DNA of 64,000 bases, from assembly GCF_002277815.1 (NCBI RefSeq), contig NZ_NKJI01000019.1:1-64000 (forward strand), given 5' to 3'. A program made the translations under genes and the position numbers. This DNA comes from Pseudomonas sp. ERMR1:02 (GTDB lineage: Bacteria; Pseudomonadota; Gammaproteobacteria; Pseudomonadales; Pseudomonadaceae). Every line of letters begins with the position of its first letter. Position 1 is the first letter of the stretch. The notes beneath the pieces are model-generated. The model worked only from the letters and a program-made list of their open reading frames with translations, was not told the origin of the DNA and searched no databases. Shown here piece after piece: positions 33,998-43,595 of this stretch.

Positions 33998-35209
33998 ATG
34001 CAGGTCAGCAAATCGAACAAGCTCGCCAACGTCTGCTACGACATTCGCGGCCCAGTGCTCAAGCACGCCAAGCGCCTGGAAGAGGAAGGTCACCGCATCC
34101 TCAAGCTGAACATCGGCAACCCGGCGCCATTTGGTTTCGAAGCGCCGGACGAAATTCTCCAGGACGTGATCCGCAACCTGCCGACAGCCCAAGGCTACAG
34201 CGACTCCAAGGGCCTGTTCAGCGCGCGCAAGGCCGTCATGCAGTACTACCAGCAAAAGCAGGTGGAAGGCGTCGGCATTGAAGACATCTACCTGGGCAAC
34301 GGCGTTTCCGAGCTGATCGTGATGTCGATGCAGGCCCTGCTCAACAACGGTGACGAAGTGCTGGTGCCGGCGCCGGACTACCCGCTGTGGACCGCAGCCG
34401 TGAGCCTGTCAGGTGGTAATCCGGTGCACTACCTGTGCGACGAGCAGGCTAACTGGTGGCCGGATCTGGCTGACATCAAGGCCAAGATCACCCCGAACAC
34501 CAAGGCGCTGGTAATCATCAACCCGAACAACCCGACCGGTGCGGTGTACTCCAAAGAAGTCCTGTTGGGCATGCTGGAACTGGCCCGCCAGCACAATCTG
34601 GTGGTGTTTTCCGATGAGATCTACGACAAGATCCTCTACGACGATGCCGTGCATATCTGCACCGCATCCCTGGCGCCGGACCTGCTTTGCCTGACCTTCA
34701 ACGGTCTGTCCAAGTCCTATCGCGTCGCCGGTTTCCGTTCCGGCTGGATCGCGATTTCCGGCCCGAAACACCACGCCCAAAGCTACATCGAAGGCATCGA
34801 CATGCTGGCCAACATGCGCCTGTGTGCCAACGTGCCGAGCCAGCATGCAATCCAGACCGCGCTGGGTGGGTATCAGAGCATCAACGATCTGGTGCTGCCG
34901 GCAGGACGCCTGCTGGAACAGCGCAACCGTACCTGGGAACTGCTCAACGACATTCCGGGCGTGAGCTGCGTCAAGCCGATGGGCGCACTGTATGCGTTCC
35001 CGCGCATCGACCCGAAAGTCTGCCCTATCCACAACGACGAGAAATTCGTCCTCGACCTGCTGCTCTCCGAAAAGCTGCTGGTGGTGCAAGGCACGGCCTT
35101 CAACTGGCCATGGCCGGACCACTTCCGCGTTGTAACCCTGCCACGCGTCGATGACCTGGACATGGCCATCGGACGCATCGGCAACTTCCTCAAATCCTAT
35201 CGCCAATAG
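33998..35209 (+). CDS. alaA: Alanine transaminase (class I/II aminotransferase)
   Basis: 403 aa from the ATG at 33998, the family start MQVSKSNKLANVCYDIRG. Fold type I PLP enzyme: INPNNPTGAVYSKE, FSDEIYDKILYD, the Schiff-base Lys in FNGLSKSYRVAGFRSGW and the C-terminal substrate Arg in FRVVTLPR. It makes alanine from pyruvate and glutamate. Divergent from msrB, with 226 bp between starts. Same position as in P. aeruginosa. Confidence 0.93.
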   Translation: MQVSKSNKLANVCYDIRGPVLKHAKRLEEEGHRILKLNIGNPAPFGFEAPDEILQDVIRNLPTAQGYSDSKGLFSARKAVMQYYQQKQVEGVGIEDIYLGNGVSELIVMSMQALLNNGDEVLVPAPDYPLWTAAVSLSGGNPVHYLCDEQANWWPDLADIKAKITPNTKALVIINPNNPTGAVYSKEVLLGMLELARQHNLVVFSDEIYDKILYDDAVHICTASLAPDLLCLTFNGLSKSYRVAGFRSGWIAISGPKHHAQSYIEGIDMLANMRLCANVPSQHAIQTALGGYQSINDLVLPAGRLLEQRNRTWELLNDIPGVSCVKPMGALYAFPRIDPKVCPIHNDEKFVLDLLLSEKLLVVQGTAFNWPWPDHFRVVTLPRVDDLDMAIGRIGNFLKSYRQ

Positions 35210-35526
35210 GTGACCTGTCACCGTGCGACGCCAACACTCGTCGCACGGTGATTCATTCAGCAACACATGCTTGCGCCCTACCGATCCCTGCCCCCAGGTC
35301 CCTGAGCGATAACACGTTGCCTGCTCACGTCTAACAACGACAGGGGCCCGGGGCGTTCTTTAGTCCTACAAACACTTCCCTGTTCGCCATCGGAAATGCC
35401 CTGCAAGCAGCTAAGCTTTTGCCGTAGGACACAGTTTGAAATAGTCACCCGGTTGAATACCCCGGTGCAGCACCTTATATACCCCGCAGTACGCTACATT
35501 TTTAGCAAAAGGAGATTTCTACAACC
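35210..35526. other. alaA-htpX intergenic region with stem-loop
   Basis: 317 bp. A perfect 12-bp inverted repeat (35219-35230 / 35239-35250, 8-nt loop) stands 10 bp after alaA, without a T-run. The htpX promoter must lie in the rest. TTGAAA at 35436 hints at a heat-shock -35 box, but the -10 spacing does not fit well. Confidence 0.5.
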
Positions 35527-36417
35527 ATGATGCGCATCCTGCTGTTTTTGGCCACTAACCTGGCGGTCGTGCTGATTGCCAGCATCACCCTGAGCCTTTT
35601 CGGCTTCAACGGGTTCATGGCGGCCAACGGGGTTGATCTCAACCTTAATCAGCTGCTGATTTTCTGTGCGGTCTTTGGTTTCGCCGGTTCCCTGTTCTCG
35701 CTGTTCATCTCCAAGTGGATGGCGAAGATGAGCACCAGCACCCAGATCATCACCCAGCCACGTACTCGTCACGAGCAATGGCTGCTGCAAACCGTCGAGC
35801 AATTGTCCCGGGAAGCCGGGATCAAGATGCCCGAAGTCGGGATTTTCCCGGCCTATGAGGCGAACGCTTTCGCCACCGGCTGGAACAAGAACGACGCACT
35901 GGTCGCGGTCAGCCAGGGCTTGCTCGAGCGTTTCTCACCGGACGAAGTGAAAGCCGTCCTGGCCCACGAAATCGGCCACGTGGCTAACGGCGACATGGTG
36001 ACCCTGGCGTTGATCCAGGGTGTGGTGAACACTTTCGTGATGTTCTTCGCACGGATCATCGGCAACTTTGTCGACAAGGTGATCTTCAAGAACGAAGAAG
36101 GCCAGGGCATCGCCTACTACGTGGCAACCATTTTCGCCGAACTGGTCCTGGGTATCCTGGCCAGCGCCATCGTCATGTGGTTCTCGCGTAAACGGGAATT
36201 CCGTGCCGACGAAGCCGGCGCTCGCCTGGCCGGTACCGCCGCGATGATCGGCGCCCTCCAACGCCTGCGTGCGGAACAAGGCCTGCCGGTACATATGCCC
36301 GACACCCTGAATGCCTTCGGCATCAACGGTGGCATCAAACAAGGGTTCGCCCGCATGTTCATGAGCCACCCGCCGCTGGAAGAACGTATCGACGCGCTGG
36401 CGCGCCGCCGCGGCTGA
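35527..36417 (+). CDS. htpX: Membrane zinc protease HtpX
   Basis: 296 aa with an MM start at 35527, AAAGGAG upstream. Four membrane helices: two at the N-terminus (about 4-25, 35-57) and two after the active site. The zinc motif is LAHEIGHVANGDM near residue 140, with the third ligand Glu in RADEAGARLAGT. It degrades damaged inner-membrane proteins under envelope and heat stress, alongside FtsH. Followed by a strong terminator. Confidence 0.95.
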   Translation: MMRILLFLATNLAVVLIASITLSLFGFNGFMAANGVDLNLNQLLIFCAVFGFAGSLFSLFISKWMAKMSTSTQIITQPRTRHEQWLLQTVEQLSREAGIKMPEVGIFPAYEANAFATGWNKNDALVAVSQGLLERFSPDEVKAVLAHEIGHVANGDMVTLALIQGVVNTFVMFFARIIGNFVDKVIFKNEEGQGIAYYVATIFAELVLGILASAIVMWFSRKREFRADEAGARLAGTAAMIGALQRLRAEQGLPVHMPDTLNAFGINGGIKQGFARMFMSHPPLEERIDALARRRG

Positions 36418-36438
36418 GAGGTTGCGAGGTAAACAAGA

Positions 36439-36466
36439 AGGCCCGCAGTGATGCGGGCCTTTTTTT
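36439..36466 (+). terminator. Rho-independent terminator after htpX
   Basis: Stem AGGCCCGCA/TGCGGGCCT with tetraloop GTGA-like spacer and T7 tail. Confidence 0.9.
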
Positions 36467-36498
36467 GTCTACTGAATCCTGGGGATCAGTCTGTCCCC

Positions 36499-36574
36499 AT
36501 CGCGAGCAGACTCACTCCTACAATGGATTTTCATACAACACAGATCCAATGTGGGAGTGAGCCTGCTCGCGATA
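36499..36574. repeat. REP doublet
   Basis: Inverted arms ATCGCGAGCAGACTCACTCCTACA and TGTGGGAGTGAGCCTGCTCGCGAT, about 28-bp spacer, between htpX and tpm. Same sub-family as 50201-50303. Confidence 0.8.
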
Positions 36575-36596
36575 GGGCCGAAACATTCCACACAAA

Positions 36597-37253
36597 TTAG
36601 CGGCTGGATACCCGATACACGCGCTCCTCAAGCCGAGTGACACCCGCCTCCAGAAATTTCCCGCTCTCGCTCAGAACGTCCTGATCCTCCAGGACTTTCA
36701 AACCCCACGAAACCCCTAATAACCGCTGCACTTCATCATCGAGCACGGCAAATGGCGGTCCGGACATTTGTGTCTGATCGTAGTCCAGGGTGATCAACAG
36801 CCCAAGAGAGCCCTTGGGCAGAATCCGGTTCAGATGCGCCGCGTATTGCTCGCGCATCGGCGGCGGCAACGCAATCAGTGCGGCGCGATCATAAAGCGCG
36901 GAGCAGTCGGCGACGTCGCCCGCCGTCAACGCGAAAAAATCCCCGCACCAAAGTTCGATAGAGCCTGCCCGATAGACATTGAAAGCTCCTTGCTCACTGA
37001 CGGCCGGGTCCAATTGATGCTCACTGAAGAAGTCCTCCACGGCCTTCTCCGACAATTCGACACCGAGAACCTCATGCCCGCAGTGCGCCAGCCATAACAG
37101 ATCCAGGCTCTTGCCGCACAGCGGCACCAGCACCCGCGTACTTTCCTCCAGACCCAGCTGTGGCCAGAACCGTTGCAGATAAGGGTTCACCTGCGGCAGG
37201 TGAAAGCCGATCTGATTCGACGCCCACTTCTTGTGCCAAAACTCCGGCTGCAT
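36597..37253 (-). CDS. tpm: Thiopurine S-methyltransferase
   Basis: 218 aa, usual bacterial length. SAM-binding region: RVLVPLCGKSLDLLWLAHCGHEVLGVELSE, with further family blocks MQPEFWHKKWASNQIGFH at the N-terminus and YDRAALIALPPPMREQYA. Bacterial TPMTs methylate thiopurines and also selenite or tellurite compounds. Convergent with htpX. 102 bp separate its start from the divergent dioxygenase gene. Confidence 0.94.
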   Translation of the reverse strand: MQPEFWHKKWASNQIGFHLPQVNPYLQRFWPQLGLEESTRVLVPLCGKSLDLLWLAHCGHEVLGVELSEKAVEDFFSEHQLDPAVSEQGAFNVYRAGSIELWCGDFFALTAGDVADCSALYDRAALIALPPPMREQYAAHLNRILPKGSLGLLITLDYDQTQMSGPPFAVLDDEVQRLLGVSWGLKVLEDQDVLSESGKFLEAGVTRLEERVYRVSSR

Positions 37254-37355
37254 AAATAACCCCGAAATTCGATCAAAACACCCTAAAACTTATATTAGAT
37301 TTAGATCAATGATCTGACTGAAGATGGTGCCATCTTAACTCTCAGGAGCTCATAC

Positions 37356-38122
37356 ATGTTCCCCAGCCTGTACATATCCCACGGCTCCCCGATGCTTGCC
37401 CTGGAACCCGGCGCCAGCGGGCCGGCCCTCGCTCGCCTTGCGGCAGAAATGCCGAAACCCAAAGCCATCGTGATTGTTTCCGCGCACTGGGAAAGCCATG
37501 AACTCTTGGTAAGCGCAAACCCCGGCCCGAAACCTGGCATGACTTCGGTGGCTTTCCAAGGGCGCTGTTCGAAGTGCAATACCCGGCACCCGGCGACCCC
37601 CAACTGGCGGCAGTGGTTGTCGAGCTGTTGAACGCAGCAAATCTACCCGCCCGCATCGACACCCAGCGGCCATTAGACCATGGCGTTTGGGTGCCCTTGT
37701 CATTGATGTATCCGCAGGCTGATATTCCGATTGTCCAGGTTTCCCTACCAACCCGCGGTGGCCCCGCCCTACAATCGCGCGTCGGCCATGCCCTGGCGAG
37801 CCTGCGTGGACAAGACGTGTTATTGATCGGCTCCGGCAGCATTACCCACAACCTGCGGGAACTGGATTGGCATGCCGGCCCTGAGAGCGTCGAGCCTTGG
37901 GCGCAGGCGTTCCGCGACTGGATGATCGAAAAACTTGTGGCCAACGACGAAGCGGCTTTGCACGATTATCGTCAGCAAGCACCGAACGCCGTGCGCAACC
38001 ATCCCAGCGATGAGCATTTGCTGCCGCTGTACTTTGCCCGCAGCGCCGGGGGAGATTTCAGCGTTGCCCACCAGGGTTTCACCATGGGCGCGCTGGGCAT
38101 GGATATTTACCGCTTCGGATAA
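37356..38122 (+). pseudogene. DODA-type extradiol dioxygenase (LigB/YgiD family), one frameshift as given
   Basis: 255 aa after restoring one C in the run near 37521, linking SAHWESHELLVSAN to ETWHDFGGFPRALFEVQYPAPG. Class III ring-cleavage fold: SHGSPMLALE and the metal-site SAHWESH in the N-terminal half, GSGSITHNLREL and HQGFTMGALGMDIY in the C-terminal half. E. coli YgiD cleaves L-DOPA at the 4,5 bond; the natural substrate here is unknown. Start ATG at 37356 with AGGAG upstream. A terminator follows. Confidence 0.82.
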
Positions 38123-38131
38123 TTTCCATAA

Positions 38132-38159
38132 TGATCGTTCCCACAGCGTGGAACGATCA
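38132..38159. repeat. Short inverted repeat (REP-like)
   Basis: TGATCGTTCC-cacagcgt-GGAACGATCA, 10-bp perfect arms, immediately before the terminator. A motif of this kind is common between Pseudomonas genes. Confidence 0.6.
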
Positions 38160-38163
38160 GGCA

Positions 38164-38195
38164 TAAAAATCCCCGAACCAGTCGGGGATTTTTTA
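38164..38195. terminator. Bidirectional rho-independent terminator
   Basis: AAAAATCCCCGA-accag-TCGGGGATTTTTT between the convergent dioxygenase and helicase genes; A- and T-runs on both sides. Confidence 0.9.
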
Positions 38196-38222
38196 TGTTC
38201 GATCAATCAGCCCGAGAGCGGA

Positions 38223-39896
38223 TCAATCTTCGCGGTAGCGACGCAGCTTCAACTGCTTACCGGCAACGCGAGTGTCCTTCAGCTTGGTCAGCAGACGCTC
38301 CAGACCATCTTCCGGCAGCTCGACGAGGCTGAAGCTGTCACGCACCTGGATGCGACCGATGGCTTCACGCGCCAGACCACCTTCGTTGAGGATGGCGCCC
38401 AGCAGGTTCTTGGCAGCGATACCATCACGCGCACCCAGCGCGGTACGGCAACGAGCACGACCTTCGGCCAGCGGAATCGGAGCACGACGCTCGCGATCAC
38501 CACGCTCAGGACGATCACCGGAACGCTCTGGACGATCGCCACGCGGTGCGTTGTTCGGCACCAGTGGACGCTCTTTCTCGATAGCGGCCAGGTTCAGCGC
38601 TTGACCGTTCGTAGCCTTGCGCAGCAGGGCTGCGGCCAGGGCACGCGGGCTGCAACCGATGTCAGCGGTCAGGCGATCGAGCAGATCACCGTGAGTCGAC
38701 TCGGCATCAGCCACTAGCGGCGACAGGCTGTTGGTCAGCTTCTTGATGCGTGCATCCAGAACGGCTTGAGCGTCCGGCAGGCGAACTTCAGCAACCTTCT
38801 GACCGGTTACACGCTCGATCACTTGCAGCATGCGGCGCTCACGCGGAGTCACCAGCAGCAGCGCACGACCTTCGCGACCGGCACGGCCGGTACGGCCGAT
38901 ACGGTGAACGTAGGACTCTGGATCGTACGGCATGTCAACGTTGAACACGTGAGTGATGCGCGGAACGTCCAGACCACGAGCGGCAACGTCGGTCGCTACA
39001 ACGATGTCCAGACGGCCATCCTTGAGGGAGTCGATCACGCGCTCACGCTGGTTCTGGGCAATGTCACCGTTCAGCGCAGCGGCTTTGTAGCCTTTGGCTT
39101 CCAGGGCGCTGGCCAGGTCCAGGGTCGCTTGCTTGGTACGCACGAACATGATCAGCGCGTCGAAATCTTCCACTTCCAGCAGGCTCAATACAGCCGAGGT
39201 CTTCTGGTCAGCGTGAACCAACAGGTGAGCCTGTTCGATCGCGGTAACGGTCTGAGTCTTGGTCTGGATCTTCACGTGTTGCGGATCGCGCAGATGGCGT
39301 TCGGCAATGGCACGGATCGACTGCGGCAGGGTAGCCGAGAACAATACGGTCTGACGGGTTGCAGGCAGGGCCTTGAAGATGACTTCCAGGTCGTCCATGA
39401 AGCCCAGTTTGAGCATTTCGTCTGCTTCATCGAGAACCAGGTGGTTCACGGTCGCCAGAACTTTTTCGTCGCGACGCAGGTGGTCGCACAGACGGCCCGG
39501 AGTGGCGACAACGATCTGTGCGCCATTACGGATAGCTTTCAATTGTGGGCCCATCGGCGCGCCGCCGTAGACAGCCACAACAGTCACGCCTGGCATTTGC
39601 TTGGCGTAGGTTTCGAAAGCGGTTGCAACTTGTAGCGCCAACTCACGAGTTGGGGCCAGGATCAGGGCTTGCGGCTCGCGCTTGGCAGGATCGATGCGAT
39701 GCAGGATCGGCAGGGCGAACGCGGCGGTTTTACCCGTACCGGTTTGCGCTTGGCCAATCATGTCTTGGCCGGCCATGATGATCGGGATCGATTGCTGCTG
39801 AATAGCCGAAGGTTCTTCGTAGCCGGTCGCAATGACAGCTGCAAGAATATTCGGATTAAGATTAAAAGCGGCGAAGCCGCCGGTTTCCTGGGTCAT
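38223..39896 (-). CDS. deaD: DEAD-box ATP-dependent RNA helicase
   Basis: 557 aa from the ATG at 39896 (MTQETGGFAAFNLNPN). RecA-like domain 1: Q motif, AQTGTGKT, PTRELALQ, VLDEADEML, SAT. Domain 2: ARGLDVPRI and HRIGRTGRAGR. An Arg/Asp/Gly-rich linker (PRGDRPERSGDRPERGDRER, about residues 445-465) leads to a C-terminal DbpA/CsdA-type RNA-binding domain. Such helicases unwind structured mRNA and help ribosome assembly in the cold. The long leader upstream fits post-transcriptional control. Confidence 0.93.
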   Translation of the reverse strand: MTQETGGFAAFNLNPNILAAVIATGYEEPSAIQQQSIPIIMAGQDMIGQAQTGTGKTAAFALPILHRIDPAKREPQALILAPTRELALQVATAFETYAKQMPGVTVVAVYGGAPMGPQLKAIRNGAQIVVATPGRLCDHLRRDEKVLATVNHLVLDEADEMLKLGFMDDLEVIFKALPATRQTVLFSATLPQSIRAIAERHLRDPQHVKIQTKTQTVTAIEQAHLLVHADQKTSAVLSLLEVEDFDALIMFVRTKQATLDLASALEAKGYKAAALNGDIAQNQRERVIDSLKDGRLDIVVATDVAARGLDVPRITHVFNVDMPYDPESYVHRIGRTGRAGREGRALLLVTPRERRMLQVIERVTGQKVAEVRLPDAQAVLDARIKKLTNSLSPLVADAESTHGDLLDRLTADIGCSPRALAAALLRKATNGQALNLAAIEKERPLVPNNAPRGDRPERSGDRPERGDRERRAPIPLAEGRARCRTALGARDGIAAKNLLGAILNEGGLAREAIGRIQVRDSFSLVELPEDGLERLLTKLKDTRVAGKQLKLRRYRED

Positions 39897-40122
39897 GGGT
39901 CTGCCTCTAAGTGCATCCGCAAAGACCCATGCTCCAAAGCTGCGCGTGCCGTGTTGAGACTCAAGAGTCGCCCTGGCAGCTTTGTCGGCGGGGATTTGCG
40001 AAAACGAATGAATGAAAAGAATCGTCAAGGAAGAGTCCGCAGTACGGACGTGCAGCCGAAGCTGACTTCGGGGAATTGCTCTACCTAAACGCGGCCCGGC
40101 TAAAGGCCGGCGCGCACTATAC
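39897..40122 (-). promoter_or_regulatory. deaD promoter and long structured 5' leader
   Basis: A -10-like TATAGT (complement of 40117-40122) would start RNA near 40110 and leave a leader of about 210 nt. That leader can fold several stems, such as GCCGGCC/GGCCGG (just inside the start) and GAAGTCAGCTTC. No good -35 was found. A long leader is typical of cold-inducible helicase mRNAs. Confidence 0.4.
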
Positions 40123-40315
40123 CGGAATTTGCTGAAAAAGGGAGCCTTTTTTTAACGCAAAACTCCCGCATACGGCGTTCTGTCACAGGCTTTGCGGATA
40201 ATCCTGCAAGCGTCTATTTTTCAAAGGCCCAGCCTGCGGGCGATGGCGCTAAACGGTTCACCCTGAACACACAGACCGTCGGTCCGACGCCCCTTCCTGC
40301 CCGAGGAAATGCACC

Positions 40316-41125
40316 ATGAAAGAGCTCAACGCCAGCCGTGTGAGTCGTGAAAAGCGCGGTCATGTCCTGTTGATCGGCCTTGATCGGGTAGCCAAACGCA
40401 ACGCCTTCGATCTCGACCTGCTCAACGAATTGAGCCTGGCCTACGGCGAGTTCGAAGCCGACAGCGAGGCGCGAGTGGCGGTGGTCTTCAGCCATGGGGA
40501 GCATTTCACTGCCGGGCTGGATCTGGCGAGCGCCAGCGCGGCGCTGACCGAGGGCTGGCAAGCACCGCCCGGCGGTTGCGATCCATGGGGGGTGTTCGCC
40601 GGTCCCAGGGTCAGCAAACCGGTGATTGTCGCCGCACAGGGTTACTGCCTGACCATAGGTATCGAGTTGATGCTGGCCGCCGATATCAACTTGTGCGCCA
40701 GCAATACCCGCTTTGCACAAATGGAAGTGCAGCGCGGCATCTTTCCCTTCGGCGGTGCCACCTTGCGCCTGCATCAAGTGGCCGGATGGGGCAACGCCAT
40801 GCGCTGGATGCTGACTGGCGACGAATTCGATGCCCATGATGCCTTGCACCTGGGCCTGGTACAGGAAGTCATGGCCAGCGAGGATTTGCTGCCGCGGGCG
40901 ATCGAGCTGGCCGAGCGAATCGCCCGACAGGCGCCGTTGGGGGTTCAGGCAACGCTGATGTCTGCCCGGCAGGCGCGCTATGAGGGTGAAACCGCCGCAG
41001 CGCAAGGGTTGCCAGCGCTGGTGAAGAAGCTGCTGACCAGTGAGGATGCGCAGGAGGGTGTGCGGTCGCTGGTGGAGCGGCGGCCCGGGGTTTTCAAAGG
41101 GTTTGAAATTTGTGTCGAGGCGTAA
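40316..41125 (+). CDS. Crotonase / enoyl-CoA hydratase family protein
   Basis: 269 aa. Start ATG at 40316 after GAGG. Crotonase fold: oxyanion-hole segments VVFSHGEHFTAGLDL and GYCLTIGIELMLAADINLC, then RGIFPFGGATLRL and GWGNAMRWMLTGDEFDA. The first catalytic Glu of hydratases is not obvious, so isomerase or another acyl-CoA activity is possible. It stands between deaD and the spermidine-synthase-like gene as in P. aeruginosa PA2840-PA2841. Confidence 0.87.
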   Translation: MKELNASRVSREKRGHVLLIGLDRVAKRNAFDLDLLNELSLAYGEFEADSEARVAVVFSHGEHFTAGLDLASASAALTEGWQAPPGGCDPWGVFAGPRVSKPVIVAAQGYCLTIGIELMLAADINLCASNTRFAQMEVQRGIFPFGGATLRLHQVAGWGNAMRWMLTGDEFDAHDALHLGLVQEVMASEDLLPRAIELAERIARQAPLGVQATLMSARQARYEGETAAAQGLPALVKKLLTSEDAQEGVRSLVERRPGVFKGFEICVEA

Positions 41126-41130
41126 ATTGC

Positions 41131-41200
41131 CTTCGCGGGCAAGCCTCGCTCCTACAGGGACTGCGCGAGACCTGTGGGAGCGGGCTTGCCCGCGATGAGG
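41131..41200. repeat. REP doublet
   Basis: CTTCGCGGGCAAGCCTCGCTCC followed by the inverse-oriented GGGAGCGGGCTTGCCCGCGA. Same core family as 383-449, with slightly diverged arms. Confidence 0.8.
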
Positions 41201-41217
41201 CCCTAACAGACACCGAC

Positions 41218-41972
41218 CTATGTTGCCGGGCGAATGCACTTGATCAACGACTGCAACGAATACCCCAGTTGCGGCGCCAGCGCTTCGGCACGAGCGGTCA
41301 GCCCTGCATATCCAGCTCCTGATCCAGTTCCGAAGGCACGATCAGGATCACGTTGCCCTCCTTCACCGGCAACTCCCAGTAATGCCGATGGTAGAGCCCG
41401 CGCAGCAACGCGGCGCCCAGTGGCTTGCCATCGTCGGTAGCCCATTGGTTGATCACCAGCCAACCACCTGGATTCAGGCGTTTCTGACAGTTTTCCAGGA
41501 AGGTCCAGGCCAGATGCCCCACACCCGGGCCGACGTCGGTATAGAGGTCGACAAAAATCAGGTCCGCCGGCTCGGCGGTGTCCAGCAACTCCAGCGCATC
41601 GCCTACACGTATGTAAAGGCGCGGGTCATCATCCAGCCCAAGGTATTCGATGGCCAGGCGCGGCACATCGGGGCGCAGCTCGATGGCTTCGACATCTTCC
41701 AGCGGCAGGAACTTGAGGCAGGCCTGGGTCAGCGTACCGGCGCCGAGACCGAGGAACAGCGCGGATTCCGGCTGTTCGTGGCACAGCGCACCAATTAGCA
41801 TCGCCCGGGTGTAATCGTATTCGAGCCAACTCGGGTCGGCGGTGAACACGCAGCTTTGCTCGATGGCATCACCGAACTCGAGAAAACGGTAATCGGCCAC
41901 TTCCAGCACGCGAATCACGCCAAATTCGTCCTGCACCTCGGCGAGCAAATGCTCGACGCGCTCCTCAGTCAT
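41218..41972 (-). pseudogene. Spermidine-synthase-like SAM-dependent protein, one frameshift as given
   Basis: 251 aa after restoring one G near 41303 (ELDMQG-LTARAEALAPQLGYSLQSL). As printed it stops 85 bp early at 41298. The aminopropyltransferase-like Rossmann fold shows FLGLGAGTLTQACLKFLP, VEAIELRPDVPRLA and DLIFVDLYTDVGPG. It lacks the N-terminal beta hairpin of true spermidine synthases, so the activity is uncertain. 163 bp separate its start from the divergent DAHP synthase gene. Confidence 0.82.
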
Positions 41973-42135
41973 TTCGTCCCCCGATCGTCACCGTGCCTGC
42001 AATGTAAGAAACAGCAGCGCAATAACACCGCTGCGGGCAGCGGCAAAGGCGCGATTGTCCGCGAAGCGACGGGAACAGGTCACGCACTAATTGCTGATAA
42101 CATGGTTGCCCGAGCGTAAAACAGCAGAGACCGTG

Positions 42136-43482
42136 ATGAGCCAACCCTGGAGCCCTGACAGCTGGCGCGCCTTGCCGATCCAGCAACAACCCCAATACCC
42201 CGACGCGGCGCATTTGCAGCAGGTCGAGCAAACCCTGGCCAGCTATCCGCCACTGGTGTTTGCCGGTGAAGCCCGGGAATTGCGCCGTCAGTTTGCCGAA
42301 GTGACCCAGGGTCGCGCGTTCCTGTTGCAGGGCGGGGATTGCGCCGAAAGCTTCGCCGAGTTCTCCGCCGCGAAAATCCGCGACACCTTCAAGGTGCTGC
42401 TGCAGATGGCGATTGTCATGACCTTCGCGGCAGGTTGCCCGGTGGTCAAGGTCGGGCGCATGGCCGGTCAGTTCGCCAAGCCGCGTTCGGCCAACGACGA
42501 GACCATCGACGGCGTGACCCTGCCGGCCTATCGCGGCGACATCGTCAACGGTATCGGTTTCGACGAAAAAAGCCGCGTGCCGGACCCGGAGCGCCTGCTG
42601 CAGTCCTATCACCAATCCACCGCCACCCTGAACCTGTTGCGCGCCTTCGCCCAGGGCGGGTTTGCCGACCTGCATCAGGTGCACAAGTGGAACCTGGACT
42701 TCATCGCCAACTCGGCCCTGGCGGAAAAGTACAGCCACCTGGCCGACCGCATCGATGAAACCCTGGCCTTCATGCGCGCCTGCGGCATGGACACCTCGCC
42801 GCAGCTGCGCGAGACCAGTTTCTTCACTGCACACGAAGCGTTGCTGCTGAACTACGAAGAAGCGTTCGTGCGGCGCGACAGTCTGACCAACGATTACTAC
42901 GATTGCTCGGCCCACATGCTGTGGATCGGCGACCGCACCCGTCAGCTCGACGGTGCCCACGTCGAATTCCTGCGCGGGGTGAACAACCCGATCGGGGTCA
43001 AGGTCGGTCCGAGCATGAACCCTGAAGACCTGATCCGCCTGATCGACGTGCTCAACCCGGACAACGATCCGGGCCGTCTGAACCTGATTGCGCGGATGGG
43101 TGCGAACAAGGTCGGCGATCACTTGCCGCAGCTGATTCGCGCTGTGCAGCGTGAAGGCAGGCAAGTGCTGTGGAGCTCGGACCCGATGCACGGCAACACC
43201 ATCAAGGCCAGCAGCGGCTACAAGACCCGCGACTTCGCGCAGATCCTCGGGGAAGTGAAGCAGTTCTTCCAGGTACACGAAGCCGAAGGCACTTATGCCG
43301 GCGGTATCCACATCGAGATGACCGGGCAGAACGTTACCGAGTGCATTGGCGGAGCGCGGCCTATTACCGAAGATGGTTTATCGGATCGTTATCACACCCA
43401 TTGCGACCCACGGATGAATGCCGATCAGTCGCTGGAATTGGCGTTTTTGATTGCTGAGACTCTAAAGCAGGTTCGTCGTTAA
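42136..43482 (+). CDS. Class II (plant-type) DAHP synthase
   Basis: 448 aa, ATG at 42136 (a GTG at 42133 is adjacent). First step of the shikimate pathway, from phosphoenolpyruvate and erythrose-4-phosphate. Features: metal Cys in LLQGGDCAESFAEF, VGRMAGQFAKPRS, RRDSLTNDYYDCSAHMLWIGDRTR and SDPMHGNTI. A class I enzyme is encoded at 57720, so the two probably differ in feedback control. This is a housekeeping-size enzyme, not the shorter PhzC type. Confidence 0.93.
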   Translation: MSQPWSPDSWRALPIQQQPQYPDAAHLQQVEQTLASYPPLVFAGEARELRRQFAEVTQGRAFLLQGGDCAESFAEFSAAKIRDTFKVLLQMAIVMTFAAGCPVVKVGRMAGQFAKPRSANDETIDGVTLPAYRGDIVNGIGFDEKSRVPDPERLLQSYHQSTATLNLLRAFAQGGFADLHQVHKWNLDFIANSALAEKYSHLADRIDETLAFMRACGMDTSPQLRETSFFTAHEALLLNYEEAFVRRDSLTNDYYDCSAHMLWIGDRTRQLDGAHVEFLRGVNNPIGVKVGPSMNPEDLIRLIDVLNPDNDPGRLNLIARMGANKVGDHLPQLIRAVQREGRQVLWSSDPMHGNTIKASSGYKTRDFAQILGEVKQFFQVHEAEGTYAGGIHIEMTGQNVTECIGGARPITEDGLSDRYHTHCDPRMNADQSLELAFLIAETLKQVRR

Positions 43483-43496
43483 ATCGCATTAAACCC

Positions 43497-43588
43497 TTCG
43501 CGGGCAAGCCTCGCTCCTACAGGATCCCCGCTGTGCTAATGATTTGTGATCGGCGCGGTAATTGTGGGAGCGGGCTCGCCCGCGAAGG
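43497..43588. repeat. REP doublet
   Basis: CTTCGCGGGCAAGCCTCGCTCCTACAGG and GTGGGAGCGGGCTCGCCCGCGAAG in inverse orientation with about 45 bp between. Lies between convergent genes. Confidence 0.8.
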
Positions 43589-43595
43589 GGCCAGC

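Noticed and set aside
35436..35490. Heat-shock (sigma-32) promoter before htpX
   Set aside because: TTGAAA is present, but no CCCCAT-like -10 at the right distance; kept only as a remark.
40214..41239. 341-codon antisense frame over the crotonase gene
   Set aside because: Shadow frame; it also runs through the REP doublet.
41965..43311. 448-codon open frame antisense to the class II DAHP synthase gene
   Set aside because: Mirror frame of a GC-rich gene; composition is typical of reverse translation and it has no motifs or ribosome site.
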